From assembly GCF_000204055.1 (NCBI RefSeq), contig NW_006768839.1, positions 248,001-312,000 on the forward strand: DNA of 64,000 nucleotides. The letters are read 5' to 3'. The position numbers and the translations under genes are program-made. This DNA comes from Melampsora larici-populina 98AG31. Taxonomy: Eukaryota > Basidiomycota > Pucciniomycetes > Pucciniales > Melampsoraceae. Under the pieces are notes generated by a model. That model was not told the origin of the DNA. It made no database searches and was given only the letters and a program-made list of their open reading frames with translations. Positions 38,323 through 49,563 of the stretch are shown one piece after another (position 1 is the first letter of the stretch; each line of letters begins with the position of its first letter).

Positions 38323-38643
38323 TACAAAAACTACCCGCGGCATGTTACTGAATAATGTTGGGCATTAAAGATTGTTATACACGTCTCTTTTGAAGCATTT
38401 GTATACGCTTATACGCATTTTAAGACATACGATCAAAATGTACCCTTGATCAGCTTCTTTGTACTGAGGAAGTGCTGATCTGGTCGTCTCTGTACGAAAT
38501 TTGGTTCAACGTTGAACCCAAGAGTCACCTCTTTCCAACTTCAACCAACTCTTCCATCACACTCGACCATCCCATCTCCACATATCCCCTTTCCTATCCC
38601 CTTTCCATATCCCTTTTCACTTGAACCTTCTGTCTATACCACC

Positions 38644-39375
38644 ATGAGTAGTCACCTCCGTTTCAATTTCTTCCGTCGTGATCGTCCTTCCCCTTCTAGA
38701 GACTCTGATTCTTCTTTCGCTTGTCGCGGTCTCTACGAACACCCTCCTTCTCAATGGCGCTCGCATCAACCTCGCTCTTCCAACTCGGCGGAGTCCTTCG
38801 CCTGCCGTGGTCTTGCTTACAACGAAGAAGATTTAGAGGTATCTCGTTCTCCATTACAACCATCTCAAGCTAACCGTCCTCGTCAGAATGCTTTCTATGA
38901 TGATTACTATGCTTCTCCTTCCGCTACTGCTCATCAGAATATCGCTTATTACACTGTCCCTGTCACTTCTCAATCCACTTCCATGGAGTCTGATCAATCC
39001 TTCTGTCGACGATCCCGAAGACGCGATGGAGTCTTGTTGGAAACTGGTCCTCCTCCTCCTCCTCGACGTCGCGATGCGGTTTTATTTGAGAATGGTTACC
39101 GTCCTACTCATCACCATCACGTTGATCAAACTCCTTCCAGGAGACAACCTCAGACCACCACTCGAAATCTTCAATCATCACTTCAATCAAGATATCGGGA
39201 AGAGGCTTCTGGAAATCAAAGATATGGAAGGGGTGCGATTGATTATAATGCTTATGTAGATTCTGATGAAGAAGAAAATATGCTAGGAAATCATGCTACA
39301 AATCATCAAGCTTCCTTTTCTCAAAGACGCCCTCCTCCCTCCAACTACCCTTCTTCTAGTCACCGATATCGTTGA
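38644..39375 (+). CDS. Repeated-unit protein, copy B (unknown function)
   Basis: Intronless, 243 aa, starting MSSHLRFNFF in an ACCACC context. Same architecture as copy A: two SFACRGL motifs, RRRD motifs, a polyproline run one residue longer than in A, HHHH and DSDEEEN near the C-terminus. Only a handful of residues differ from copies A and C (for example Leu for His at residue 5, Thr for Ser in NHATNHQ). In-frame codons continue upstream to 38512, but conservation is weaker there. Product and role are not recognised. Confidence 0.65.
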   Translation: MSSHLRFNFFRRDRPSPSRDSDSSFACRGLYEHPPSQWRSHQPRSSNSAESFACRGLAYNEEDLEVSRSPLQPSQANRPRQNAFYDDYYASPSATAHQNIAYYTVPVTSQSTSMESDQSFCRRSRRRDGVLLETGPPPPPRRRDAVLFENGYRPTHHHHVDQTPSRRQPQTTTRNLQSSLQSRYREEASGNQRYGRGAIDYNAYVDSDEEENMLGNHATNHQASFSQRRPPPSNYPSSSHRYR

Positions 39376-40120
39376 AGGGGTATTTCAGGATGTGTATGGT
39401 TATTAATCTTATTATTATTACTTTAGATTTTACCATTAGTTTTAGTTTAGGATTCTTGATACACGGTCGGATTGATTTTGCTCGTACGGACTTCTTTTCA
39501 TACCTTTAGTTTTTTGGTAGTGTCCATTTCATGTGTTTGAATCATATCACGGCTGGGATAACTCTTACCTTTTTCATCTTATTAAATTTAACAATTCAAC
39601 GTCCTCTGTTCTAGTGGTTGCTGCGGTTGAAGATGAAATCCGGGATCCTCTTGGTTAAAAATCTTATCATTATTATCTTTATCAGAAATTATATTCCTCA
39701 ATAGTGTTTTGAAAACTTTTTGATACTTGTTTGGAATTTGTGCTTTGTGATATACGGTCGAAATTTATTTTGCGGTATTTTCATTTATCACCTTGGATCC
39801 GTTCCGTCTGCTCATGCTGCGAGTTTGAAACATACCAAGAGAGTTAGTTCATCTTCTTCAATGTGGAATTTGTTGAATTTTCCGCTACTTGTCCATTGTA
39901 AGTTCTGGAAAAGGTAAGTACATATCATCATCCCTTGGTAAGAAAGATGAATCTGAGGATATGCCATGAGGATTCATTACTCAGTCTTGTCATTTCCCTA
40001 CAATGGACTCCGTACGTACATGATTCCGATGACTGCCTGCCCGATATGAGTATCTCAACATCTTCATCTTAATATCCAGTGGGCGAGTTTTGTATACTGC
40101 AGTGGGTAGAGTCAGTAGGA

Positions 40121-40558
40121 GATGACTGGCGCGACCACCAGGTGGATGACATCGAAATTCTTTGCGAGGTCAATTTGTCATCTATGGCCTTTTTGTGTCT
40201 CCCTCAGAATCTCAGTCAGACAAAACTTCATGTTTACGCGCAGAAAAGTTGATGATCTGCGTCAACAACTTGCTACCTTGCAGCACAAACTCCTTGAAAT
40301 TACAAACTATCAACTCTACAAATCACCTGTTCAGCTCTCTTGCCAGCTCATAATCTCCTAAGATTTGGTCATCACCTCTTCGTCCCATCGCGCCCCGTCT
40401 TTAAGTCTGATTCGCCAAAAGCTCCCAACGGATGGCCTCCAAAGTGTCGCCTGGGAAGATCTCCTGTTGATGAGGTTTGTTCAATCTGATACGTACTGAT
40501 GATGTTTAGCAATGGAGGCATTTTCCCATAAGATTCCATTGCTACCGCAAGGGGGGGC
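40121..40558. other. Intergenic, no gene seen
   Basis: Sequence between copy B and the copia element, ending in CGCAAGGGGGGGC, the insertion target. Short frames only. Confidence 0.4.
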
Positions 40559-40990
40559 AATTGAACGATGAACTAATGCTGAGATTGTTCAAGGTGTCAG
40601 CTTTGTAAACAAGCTGCACACTGATCGAGAGAAGGAACAATCTGAACGTAAGAGAAGATTGTTAAAAGAAAAATAATCTAATTTCGATTTCCAGTTTACA
40701 ATCTAATCATCATAACAACTTACACTTGAGATTGTTCAAGGTGTCAGCTTTGTAAACAAGCTGCACACTGATCGAGAGAAGGAACAATCTGACCGTAAGA
40801 GAAGATTGTTAAAAGAAAAATAATATAAGTTCGATAAGAGAAAAAGAATTACAATAGTGATCTCTGAATGACTCTTATAGAACTTTAATATTATGACGTC
40901 ACTAACAATCTTACATAACCAGAACATGATGTGATCAAAGAAACCATATGCGCATGATAAAAGAACGCGCTGAGATTACCAATCTCAATT
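40559..40990 (-). repeat. Copia 3' LTR with internal duplication
   Basis: 40727-40987 matches the 5' LTR with only two differences in 261 bp. About 101 bp of it (40727-40829) is repeated at 40583-40683, separated by about 43 bp of unique sequence, making this LTR 432 bp against 285 bp for the other. A run of seven or more C (G on the coding strand, the purine tract) abuts its inner end at 40991. Confidence 0.85.
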
Positions 40991-41745
40991 CCCCCCCATC
41001 TTTGATACATCAGTTAAACCCATCAAATCACAGAACTTCCTATGCTTCATTGGCGCTAAAGCTTTCGTAAAAATGTCCGCAATCATATCATCTGTCGGAA
41101 CATAAGTTACTTTCATCTGTTTATCAGCTACAACTTCCCTTAGCCAATGATATTTGACATCCACGTGCTTCGTCCTTGACTTAAATTTTTCATTCTTTGA
41201 AAGCGCAATAGCTCCTTGATTATCCAGATTTAAAATAGGTGTATCTTCTTGAATAACTTCTAAGTTGTTTAATAAATGATTGAACCAGACAATATCCTGT
41301 CCTCCTTCATAAGCCGCCCTATACTCTGCTTCAGTTGTCGACGTTGCCACATTTTCTTGTTTCTTACTTTTCCAGTTTACTGTACTATCCCCCAACATCG
41401 TAACATAACCACCTGTTGATCTCCTCGTATATGGACACGCAGCAAAATCCGCATCCGCATACGCCTTCAATCCTAAAGTTTTACCTCCTAACATAATTCC
41501 TAAATTCCTCGTTCCACTTAAATACCTTAATACCCGCTTAAAAGCCTGCCAATGATGAATAGAGGGATTGTTCAAATGTTGAGATAATTGTGACACGACA
41601 AAAGAAAGATCAGGTCTTGTTGCGTTGTTTAAGTACATCAGCATACCCACCGCATGTTGATAATTTTCATCTAAATCATTGAACTCGTTAACCTCTTTCT
41701 CAGTTCCAGGAACCAAATACGTGTTCGGCACCATAGGACATCCCT
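40991..41745 (-). pseudogene. Copia pol, end of reverse transcriptase and RNase H
   Basis: Open frame containing the end of the RT region (HAVGMLMYLNNATRPDLSF) and RNase H with its acidic residues in AYADADFAACPYTRRSTGGY, STTEAEY and LDNQGAIAL, ending near MGLTDVSKMGGN. Separated from the preceding pol segment by the 1.2-kb TIR element; the two sides meet in frame at KPVGCPMVPN. Confidence 0.9.
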
Positions 41746-42960
41746 ACGATGGACGAGAGAGGAGGGTGGAGGACAAACCTCAAACCCCAAACCTCAAACC
41801 CGGTACAGACTGTACAGCTTTTTCAATACAGAGCCCAAGATCCATCAATAGATCAACTTCACTCGTATGTACCTTCTCTTACTCAACTCAGCTCACAATC
41901 CCAACCTCGCTATATAGAAGATGTTCATTTGGAATCACATTTCACTCAAATGCAATCGATTTATAGAACATCGGAAACGCCGGACGGTAACGATCAATTA
42001 AAGGTAGGCTTTGGACTTTCTTAACTGCTGATTTTCGGGCTCAAAGTACTTTTTCACTTGGTTTTGTGCTAGGGCTCAGGAATCAGGATCGGGATCTGTC
42101 AGGATCGGCTAAAGAAAACTTGAATACATAGATCATGTCACTCTTCATTAACTTCATAATAAAACAGAAGAAGAAAACTTTGAGATATCGCGATGGCGAT
42201 GCCTGTCTCAGCCAATAAAATCAGGGGCTTTAATCTGGGTCGTTTTCATTCAATCAGTACGCATAGGACATTTTTCAGCTGGTTTTGAATGAGATACTAT
42301 AGTTTGATGGTCGCTCTATTTCTGTATGTCATTGATTAATCTTTGTTATCAAATCACTTTTTGTTATCGATGAATTTGTAATTATAAAACCACGACTTAT
42401 CTTACTACTTCGAGTTGATCAGCGTAATACATACCATTCAACCACAAGCATTACACACAAGATTTTGCATCTTTTTCTTCATGTTTGATCAATTGGTGTT
42501 CCCAACTATCTCATGATGAAAAGGTTATGTTTGCGAGTACAAAGTTTGTTTCTAGAATAGGTAACGAGTCCGAAATTTAGTTTGCAACATTGGTGGTCAA
42601 AGAGGGAGCAAAGGTAATCTTGTAAGAGGTGGTCAGTGATCAGGGATGTAATTACCAGCGTGTGTGGGCATGGATCACACTAAATTATTCTTATGGCTGA
42701 ACAAGACCCCTCTGAAATGAATATGGAAACAAATCATTTGAATGCCATAGACCAGCCAATACTTGAGCTGTGTCCAAATAATCAAAGGTTCAGTGATCTG
42801 TTCTCAAAATCGGTTTTATGGTGAGGGTGGGCAAGGGTAAGTTGTGTATTGAAGAGTTGTAAGTACAGCCAGCCTGTATATGGACAGTCTGTACAGGCTG
42901 TACCGGGTTTGAGGTTTGGGGTTTGAGGTTTGTCCTCCACCCTCCTCTCTCGTCCATCGT
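41746..42960. mobile_element. TIR element (hAT-like) with possible captured exon
   Basis: 1215 bp with terminal inverted repeats of about 72 bp (one mismatch) beginning ACGATGGACGAGAGAGGAGG. Flanking octamers ACATCCCT (41738-41745) and ACATCCCA (42961-42968) match at seven of eight positions, suggesting a hAT-type target duplication. It encodes no transposase; the left half carries an exon-like frame. Inserted in copia pol. Confidence 0.87.
41749..42024 (+). CDS. Exon-like frame inside the TIR element
   Basis: 91-codon frame that starts in the TIR and then reads a non-repetitive, normal-looking protein stretch (SIDQLHSYVPSLTQLSSQSQ, RYIEDVHLESHF, IYRTSETPDGNDQLK), followed directly by GTAGGC, a possible splice donor at 42003. 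The composition differs from the flanking TIR. It looks like a piece of a host gene picked up by the transposon, but the source is not in this window and I do not recognise it. It could also be chance. Confidence 0.35.
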   Translation: MDERGGWRTNLKPQTSNPVQTVQLFQYRAQDPSIDQLHSYVPSLTQLSSQSQPRYIEDVHLESHFTQMQSIYRTSETPDGNDQLKVGFGLS

Positions 42961-44685
42961 ACATCCCACAGGTTTGCTTTCCATCATACCATACTCCTCC
43001 AACAAATTATGAATGTACTGAGTTTGAGTTAAAATGATTGTTTTGTTTACACAATCTCTAGTCACCTTCATTCTTAAAATGTATTTATAGTCGACATCTT
43101 CATCCATTTGAAATCTTTCAGTGATTAAGTGACGAAATTTCTCGAAATCATTAGTAGCAATTGTCATGTCATCAACATGAACATGCACAATACACTTCCA
43201 AGATGGATCTTGAGAGATGAAAAGACTGGGATCGGAAGTGGATGGTAATAATGGAATTGATTTGAAAAATAATTTTAAGCAGTCATACCATACTTTCGGC
43301 GCTTGCTTCAATCCATACAGAGCCTGTTTGAGTTTCAAAACTGATGTTGATGTCGCACCTTCAATAACTAGACCTTTTGGAATATTCATGTAAATAGTTT
43401 CCTCAGGTGACCCATTCAAAAACGCAGCTACAGCATCCATCTGATATACATCAAGATCATCCACCGCAGCCATTGCATTTAAAGCTCTTAGAGTAGCAAG
43501 TCGTCCTGTCGGAGCAAAAGTGTTGTTATAATCCTCTCCATATTCTTGAGAGAAACCTTGCGCACATAGCCTTGCTTTAAACTTGATCAATTCACCATCA
43601 CCTCCCATTTTCTTCTTAAACACCCATGTCGTGCCAATTGCATTCTTGCCAACAGGTAACTCACAAACTTCCCACACTTGACGTCTTTCCATGTTTGCCA
43701 ATTCATTGTCTATAGCTCTCTTCCAGTCGAATTGATTATCAGACTTCAATGCTTGATGGTACGTCCTAGGATCCATATCTACCTTCGCCACTCTTGCTGT
43801 GATCTTTGACGGTTTGTCTTGTTGAGCAAATAGTTCAGAAATGTTGTCTAGTCGTTTGTTGACGTTCGCAGCCTCCATCGATGTTTGTTGTGCCAGTTTC
43901 GCCCATTTTCTCTGAGTTTGACGAGAAACACGACGTTTGGTAGAGTGAGATCGGTGTCGTTTTGAATCTGATGGTAAGATATTGGATTCGTTGATGGCAC
44001 TGGTGATATCATGAATAGCCAAAACATCTGCAGGTTGCCAATCCCAGGAATGTTTAGCCGGAACAATTGGCAATGGAATCGGAGGATCCGGTATCTCTGG
44101 AACAGGTTCTATCTGCATTGGAGTGACAAATGGTGCAATTTGAGTATCTGTGTTCACTTCATCCAACCTTACCACTTGATTCTCCAAATCAGGTGAAGAA
44201 AGAACGGGCGATGAAGGAACTTGCGGAGAATCTTGCGGTACTGGTGAGTCAGGTGGTGAGACAGTTGGTGTTGTCGAAACACAAGGTGTTGTTGTAGAAG
44301 TAGATGTCGATATTTCACTTATCAATTCGGTAAAGTCCTCATCAACATTAGTTAAATCCCGGACACCAGGGAAAGAGTTTACATTGAATACGACATCGTG
44401 AGAGTACACAGTTTCACCAGACTCAAGCCTTACTCTGTAGTTTTTCATTCCAAGTTGATATCCTAGTAGAATTCCTTTCGCAGACGTCGCATCAAACTTC
44501 TTTCTGAACTTCTTGGAAATTAAGACATAAGATTGACAACCAAAAGGTTTCAAACGTGATAGATCAAACTTCCTACCGTGCCATAGCTCATACGGTGTTT
44601 GATTATCGATTTTGACCATTGGTGTCACATTCTCCAAGAATACTGAAGTCGTGACCGCTTCAGCCCAGAAGGAATTTGGCAGGTT
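42961..44685 (-). pseudogene. Copia pol: integrase C-terminus and reverse transcriptase
   Basis: Frame includes the integrase C-terminal region (YELWHGRKFDLSRLKPFGC, GILLGYQLGMKNYRVR), a Ser/Pro/Thr-rich linker and reverse transcriptase (WKRAIDNELANMERRQVWEV, ALYGLKQAPKVWYD, and the catalytic HVDDM box near 43160 in place of the common YVDDM). It is cut at KPVGC by the TIR element, whose TIR supplies the foreign C-terminal tail of the open frame. Confidence 0.93.
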
Positions 44686-45473
44686 TCAATGTCGTAGAAG
44701 AGCACAAGCCTTTTCAGTGGTCGTTCTGTTTCCACGCTCAGAGACAGGGTTTTGTTGTGGGGTGTAAGGCGCACTTAAATAAGATGTAGCACCATTTTCT
44801 TGCAGCATCTCACGAAACTCCTTTGACATATACTCTCCTCCTTGATCATTAACCAAGCTCACATGTTTCTGGTTATGAAAGGTTTCAACTTCAGCTTTAA
44901 ATTTCATGAAAGAAGAGAAAGTTTCGGACTTTGCTTTTAAAATATAAACATGCTTGTAATTCATGAAGGCATCAGTCAATTTGAAATAATATAAACCTCC
45001 TCCTTCAGAAACAGTTGAGATCTTTCCACTAAGATCGCTATGCACAACTGGAAGTGGAAAAGTGGCTTTAGGAAAAGAACTGGGATAAGGGTTAGACAAA
45101 ACACAATCTTCACAGAACCATTCTTCAGGAGGTTTGATTCCATACATTAATTGGAGTCGTTGTGTGTTGGTGTGTCCTGATCCTCTGTGTAGCATATTGT
45201 AATCAGCTAATGTTGTTATGTTACAAGTGAAAGAATCAAATGACGCGCCTAAAATGATGTCTAATTCTATCACACAATTTCTAATTTGACCACGAAAACC
45301 AGCATAGCCTTCTTTAGTTAAAATAACGATTCCTTTGTCATGAAATAATTGATAACCGTCATTCAAAAGACATCCCATGCTGATTAATGGAGATCCTAAA
45401 TTGGGCACATGATAAGCGTGTAACTTGACGTTTCCTCCGAAAGAGCTGCAGATGATGTCGCCTTTTCCGGCAA
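44686..45473 (-). pseudogene. Copia pol: pre-integrase region and integrase core
   Basis: Contains the HHCC zinc site (LHRGSGHTNTQRL to FCEDC) and the integrase core with D (VVHSDLSG), D (VNDQGGEY) and E (NPVSERGN). A TGA at 44686-44688 interrupts the frame between ALLRH and NLPNSFWAEAV; reading continues in the same frame beyond it. The upstream side is the pogo insertion. Confidence 0.92.
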
Positions 45474-45895
45474 TACAGTAGACTCTGAGAAAAGCGATAT
45501 GTGTCAAAAGCGATACTCTCAAAAACCTGATACTTTTTGGGTCAAATATTTTTTATTTGCAGTAAATTTGATTGCAAAACCGATAAACTTGTCAAACCCA
45601 ATAAGTGATACTTTTTTTTTGGTATCCCAGGTTTGAAACCGATAATTTCAGGGGGTTGTACGACTTGTGGTTTTAGTTTTCTTGTATGTTTTTTAGTCCA
45701 AACTTTGAACTACATACACATAACCTTCTTCATCGCAGAATCTCCACCTCTCATTCATAATTGTTGATGTTGTGTCTATGTATTTTCTACTTATGTGTGT
45801 GCGAACTTGTGTGTGGCTTTCACTAGGATACACCTATGTGACATGTAGTAGTTAGTGTTTAGCTCAGTGCCGATGGCGGAGTAGCTAGATCCCTC

Positions 45896-46034
45896 GTCAC
45901 TCTACGACTTGGGATCCTATTAGCTAACGTGCCTTGATCCACCATCGGCACTCAACAGGTACTTATGCAATTGTCACTCTACGACTTGGGATCCTATTAG
46001 CTAACGTGCCTTGATCCACCATCGGCACTCAACA
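45896..46034. repeat. 62-bp direct repeat in pogo 5' leader
   Basis: GTCACTCTACGACTTGGGAT and the rest of a 62-bp block occur at 45896-45957 and 45973-46034 (period 77). The end of each copy, CCATCGGCAC, is complementary to GTGCCGATGG at about 45867-45876. Confidence 0.9.
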
Positions 46035-46057
46035 ATAATCACAAGTTGATACATATC

Positions 46058-48228
46058 ATGCTTCCCAAGGACCTTTCTAAATACAGTATCTCTCACATTG
46101 AGAAGGGATTCGAAACCTTGAAATCCGAGAATGACACTCGCTTAAAACCTTTGAAAGAGTTGATGATCTCAGGAAAGAAACTTACCGAAGCTGAAGAACG
46201 GTTCATGGATCAATTGGCCAACCTTGTTGATGAATGGAAGTTGGTAGAGCGCATCAGAGAAGTTGGGGATGTTGCTCGTGCTGCCATTGACCTCAACAAG
46301 GAGGAGAAGGCTGCATTAGAGGTGCTAATTCTAAAGGCTGATCAGACACGTCCAATGATGTCAAAAGCACTGAACAGTGAGTCTATAAAATTTTCATCGT
46401 TACCAATTGAAGATGGCTTTCTCAAATGAACAATGCCTTTGGACTTGGTTTTCAGACAAGCGTAAACATACGGAGACTTCACAGCCAAACTCATCAACCA
46501 AAAAAAAGGTTGAAAAGAAAAAGGCCAAAGTCGTGAAGAAGGTCAACCCGACGCTCTCTCAGCGAATCAAGATTATAAATTGGCATCATGCTAATGGGGG
46601 CAAGCAAATTAAGACTGCTCGAAGATTTCAAGAATTGTATCCTGAGCTGCGATTTGGACAGCCTCGACTTTCGGAATGGTTGAAAGAAGAGAATGAGAAC
46701 AAGTTTCGAAGCAATTACAATTCTGGGATTGGTCTTCACTCGAAGAGAATAACTAGCACTGAGCATCCTCAAGTGACCCAAGCACTTGAGACTTGGGTGA
46801 CACAGGCTGAACACCTAGGTCTTATCTTGACTGGCTCAGTGATGCGTGCGATGTGGAATCGCTTTGCGGACCTCTTCAAGGTACCAGACAAAGACCGACT
46901 TCGTCTCTCTGAGGGTTGGTTGACAAGTTTCAAAAGTCGAACGGGTCTACGTTCCGTTAAACGTCATGGCGAAGCTGGTTCAGCTTCACCTGATACTGTG
47001 GCTGCAGAAAGGTCCCGTGTGCGTGCTATAACGGATCTCTATGATCTCACCGATATCTATAACATGGACGAGACTGGCCTGTTCTATGGGTACGTCTGTG
47101 TTACAATAATTTGAATATTTTTCAATCTGTTTATGTGGTTTACCCTTCTGTAGAATGCCACCGGATAAGGGCTTAGCTTTTAATGCGAGGTCTGGGATCA
47201 AGTCAGACAAGCGTTGTCTGACATATGCTTTTGCAATCAATGCCTATGGATCCGATAAGCGCCGTCCTTTAATCATAGGAAAAGCTCATAGGCCTGTATG
47301 CTTTAATGGGAAGACAGGCGAGCAACTCGGCTTTTACTATCGGAACAACACGAAAGCTTGGATGCAGACCGAAATCTTTTGCGAGTGGATTGAATCCTGG
47401 GATCAAGAGCTTCGGTTGAAGGGTCGCAATGTCTTACTTCTTGTTGACAACTTTTCCGGTCACTCTGTCAACCCAGACAGACCTTTAACAAACATCCGCC
47501 TCGAATTCTTCACCCCAAACCTTACCTCTCACGTTCAACCACTTGATGCGGGCATCATTGCCAATTTCAAGTGTTATTATCGATCCGAATTTATCAACTA
47601 TGCAATTGATCGTTATGAGCTCCAAATCCCAATTGGTGAGATTTACAAGATTCATCAGCTGGATGCTATGAAACTCGCTTCTGAGGCCTGGTTTAGGGTC
47701 TCCAACACCACAATTTCAAACTGCTGGAGAAAGTCTGGCATTCTTTCTGCTCGAAATCCAGACGGATCGGTCAAGATTGAGGACAATCATACCCATCTCC
47801 AAGATCTCGAATTGGATCCGATGATCGATGATGAAGCCAGAGACACTTTAAGATCTGACTTGGACAGTCTTGAAAGTTTAAATCTTGTCCATAAACTACA
47901 TCGAATGTCACTATCCGAGCTCATGAATCCAATTGGCGAGCATTCAAGTGGGTTAGAAGAATGGACACCCGAAGAAATTTTTGAAAGTGTTCAAGAAGAT
48001 ATGCAAGAGAAGGCTGCAGTTGAAGAAACACCACCACCACCTCGACCAACTCATCACGAGTTCATCAAAGCCTCGGAGATTATGTTGGGATATATGGCCT
48101 ATGAAGGAAATGATGAAGTGAAAGGGTTTGAACGCGCCATCAGGGCCTCAGTAAGACATTACCGCCTAGTTCATGTCAAAGCTGCCAAGCAGCAAACCCT
48201 CACAAATTTCTTTTCTAAAAATTCTTAA
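46058..48228 (+). CDS. Pogo/Tigger-family transposase
   Basis: DDE transposase that cuts and pastes its own element at TA sites. Three exons in phase: 46058-46376, 46456-47089, 47154-48228, giving 675 aa without any stop. Order: lysine-rich helical N-terminal region, psq-type helix-turn-helix (LSQRIKIINWHHANGGKQIK with ARRFQELYPELRFGQPRLSE), CENP-B-type DNA-binding domain (about residues 215-290, ending LSEGWLTSFKSRTGL), then DDE_1 catalytic core with YNMDETGLFYG, LLLVDNFSGHS and HVQPLDAGIIANFK supplying the acidic residues. The frame and motifs are complete, so this copy may be functional. It lies antisense to the copia genes. Confidence 0.93.
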
Positions 48229-48399
48229 AAACTGTGTATAATACAATACGATTCACATATTTCTCTGTCATAACCAATATTTTTGCTGCAATTTGATTCA
48301 TATCGGTTTTCTCAGAGAATTGAAAAAACCGATACTCTTTCAAAACCAATAGATTTAGTCCAAATTTTTCCGTTATCGGTTTTCTCAGAGTCTACTGTA

Positions 48400-49392
48400 T
48401 GAATGACACTTCCGTCAGCAAGGGAAACGTCAGACTTCACTTCAACATAATTAGTGAATAAGTTGATGTTTGAAACCATGTGGTCGGAACACGCGCTGTC
48501 CAATAGAATGATACCGTCAGCCGAAGGTGCTCGACAAGATAGAGCTGTGGTCTCAATGACGTCGTCCAAGTACGCAGCCTGCAAGACAGCTGTTGTGGCT
48601 TGACTCCTTGAAGGGCCAGGATTAGCCGGTAGCAAATCTGGAAAAAACTTGATAACACTGTTCATATTTATGACCTTTGACAGCTGGATTATGACGTCCG
48701 TTTGAGCAGGTAGGATAAGGAAAACGATGTGCTGGTCGAGGTGGTCGATTAGCAATGGTGGCTAACGCGATAGAATTGTCCTGTCGATGACGTTCAGTAT
48801 AGTCGACGAGGTAAGCATCTAAGACATCTAATACGACTTTCGTTTTTAAAGGTTGTTTAGAATCAAAGAGAGATAAGGTTGTCTCCATGGAGTTTGGGAG
48901 TTTTCCAACGATAGTTTCGCCTATTAACTCTTGGAGATCATCAGAGAAGTTTACACCGCAAGCTCTCATAGTTGCCAAAGCTGATCGAGTGTCCTTGATA
49001 TATTGATCAAGAGAAGTGAAAATAATACGAGTGAAGGCTGAATAAGCTCTACCCTTACTACTAGAGGTTGTGGCTTGAAACTCTTCTTTCATGAGTAACC
49101 AGATTTTCAATGGCTGATAGATAAAGCCTTCTGATTCCACGATGATACAGAATTGTTGAGTCATATGACTGAACATAGTACCTGCGGCTTTGCGTTGTCG
49201 CATGACATAAACGTCATAAGGAACTTTTCGCTCTTGTGAAATCGGTCCTTCTGGTGCAGGAATAACTTCTGCATCCGAGTCAATGAACTCATCAAGTGAG
49301 GCCGACATTAGAGCTCCAGTGATATCACCCTTCCATTCGGGGTAATTGTTGTCGTCAAGTTTGACGATCCGTAAGCGAGCTTCAGAAGACAT
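48400..49392 (-). pseudogene. Copia gag and protease
   Basis: Gag starts at ATG 49392 (MSSEARLRIVKLDDNNYPEW) with a UBN2/gag-like helical region and a C-terminal Cys/His cluster (CSNGRHNPAVKGHKYEQC). The protease follows, with active-site LLDSACSDHMV (about 48510-48480) and LADGSVIH, where the pogo element is inserted. The frame changes by one base at a run of six T (coding strand, near 48647), most simply a homopolymer slip in a single long ORF. Confidence 0.88.
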
Positions 49393-49549
49393 TATAGATG
49401 AATGAATTAGGTGAAGAAGTGTGCGTGTGAGTGTGTGTGGTGAAATCTCAAATCGATCAGAATTTGATGTGGAATAGCAAAAAAAAAATTTAAGCTTCGT
49501 AGTGTTTAGCGAGATGTGATGATGAAGGTTTTTGAATACAGCTAGAGAG

Positions 49550-49563
49550 CTGGGCTCATAACC
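49550..49563 (-). promoter_or_regulatory. Copia primer-binding site (initiator tRNA half)
   Basis: Immediately inside the 5' LTR, the plus strand reads CTGGGCTCATAACC, identical to the anticodon arm of eukaryotic initiator tRNA-Met. Drosophila copia primes from a 5' half of this tRNA, and this site fits that mode. Confidence 0.8.

Larger units (their letters stand above)
36520..40120 (+). repeat. Repeated unit, copy B
   Basis: Same orientation as copy C, opposite to A. From about 37840 it aligns closely with A and C. Left of that, similarity is patchy (36520-36640 matches C near 58890-58990, including CTTGTATCCTATC) and sequence is diverged or rearranged. The right end resembles copy A to about 40120. 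Contains one copy of the roughly 243-codon ORF. Confidence 0.75.
45476..48397 (+). mobile_element. Pogo-type DNA transposon, apparently intact
   Basis: 2922 bp, ends CAGTAGACTCTGAGAAAA in inverted orientation, flanked by TA duplications (45474-45475 and 48398-48399). Subterminal copies of CTCTGAGAAAACCGATA and related words occur near the right end. Deleting the element and one TA rejoins the copia frame (ADGSVIH to AGKGDI), which fixes the limits. Carries one transposase gene. Confidence 0.95.

Noticed and set aside
45866..45955. tRNA-like segment with a 10-bp end stem (GTGCCGATGG/CCATCGGCAC)
   Set aside because: No proper T-arm, D-arm or CCA-side geometry; part of it is the pogo leader repeat.
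45896..46034. CRISPR-like array of direct repeats
   Set aside because: Only two copies, eukaryotic context, and inside a transposon.
46494..46814. 106-codon minus frame in the pogo element
   Set aside because: Antisense shadow of the transposase DNA-binding region.
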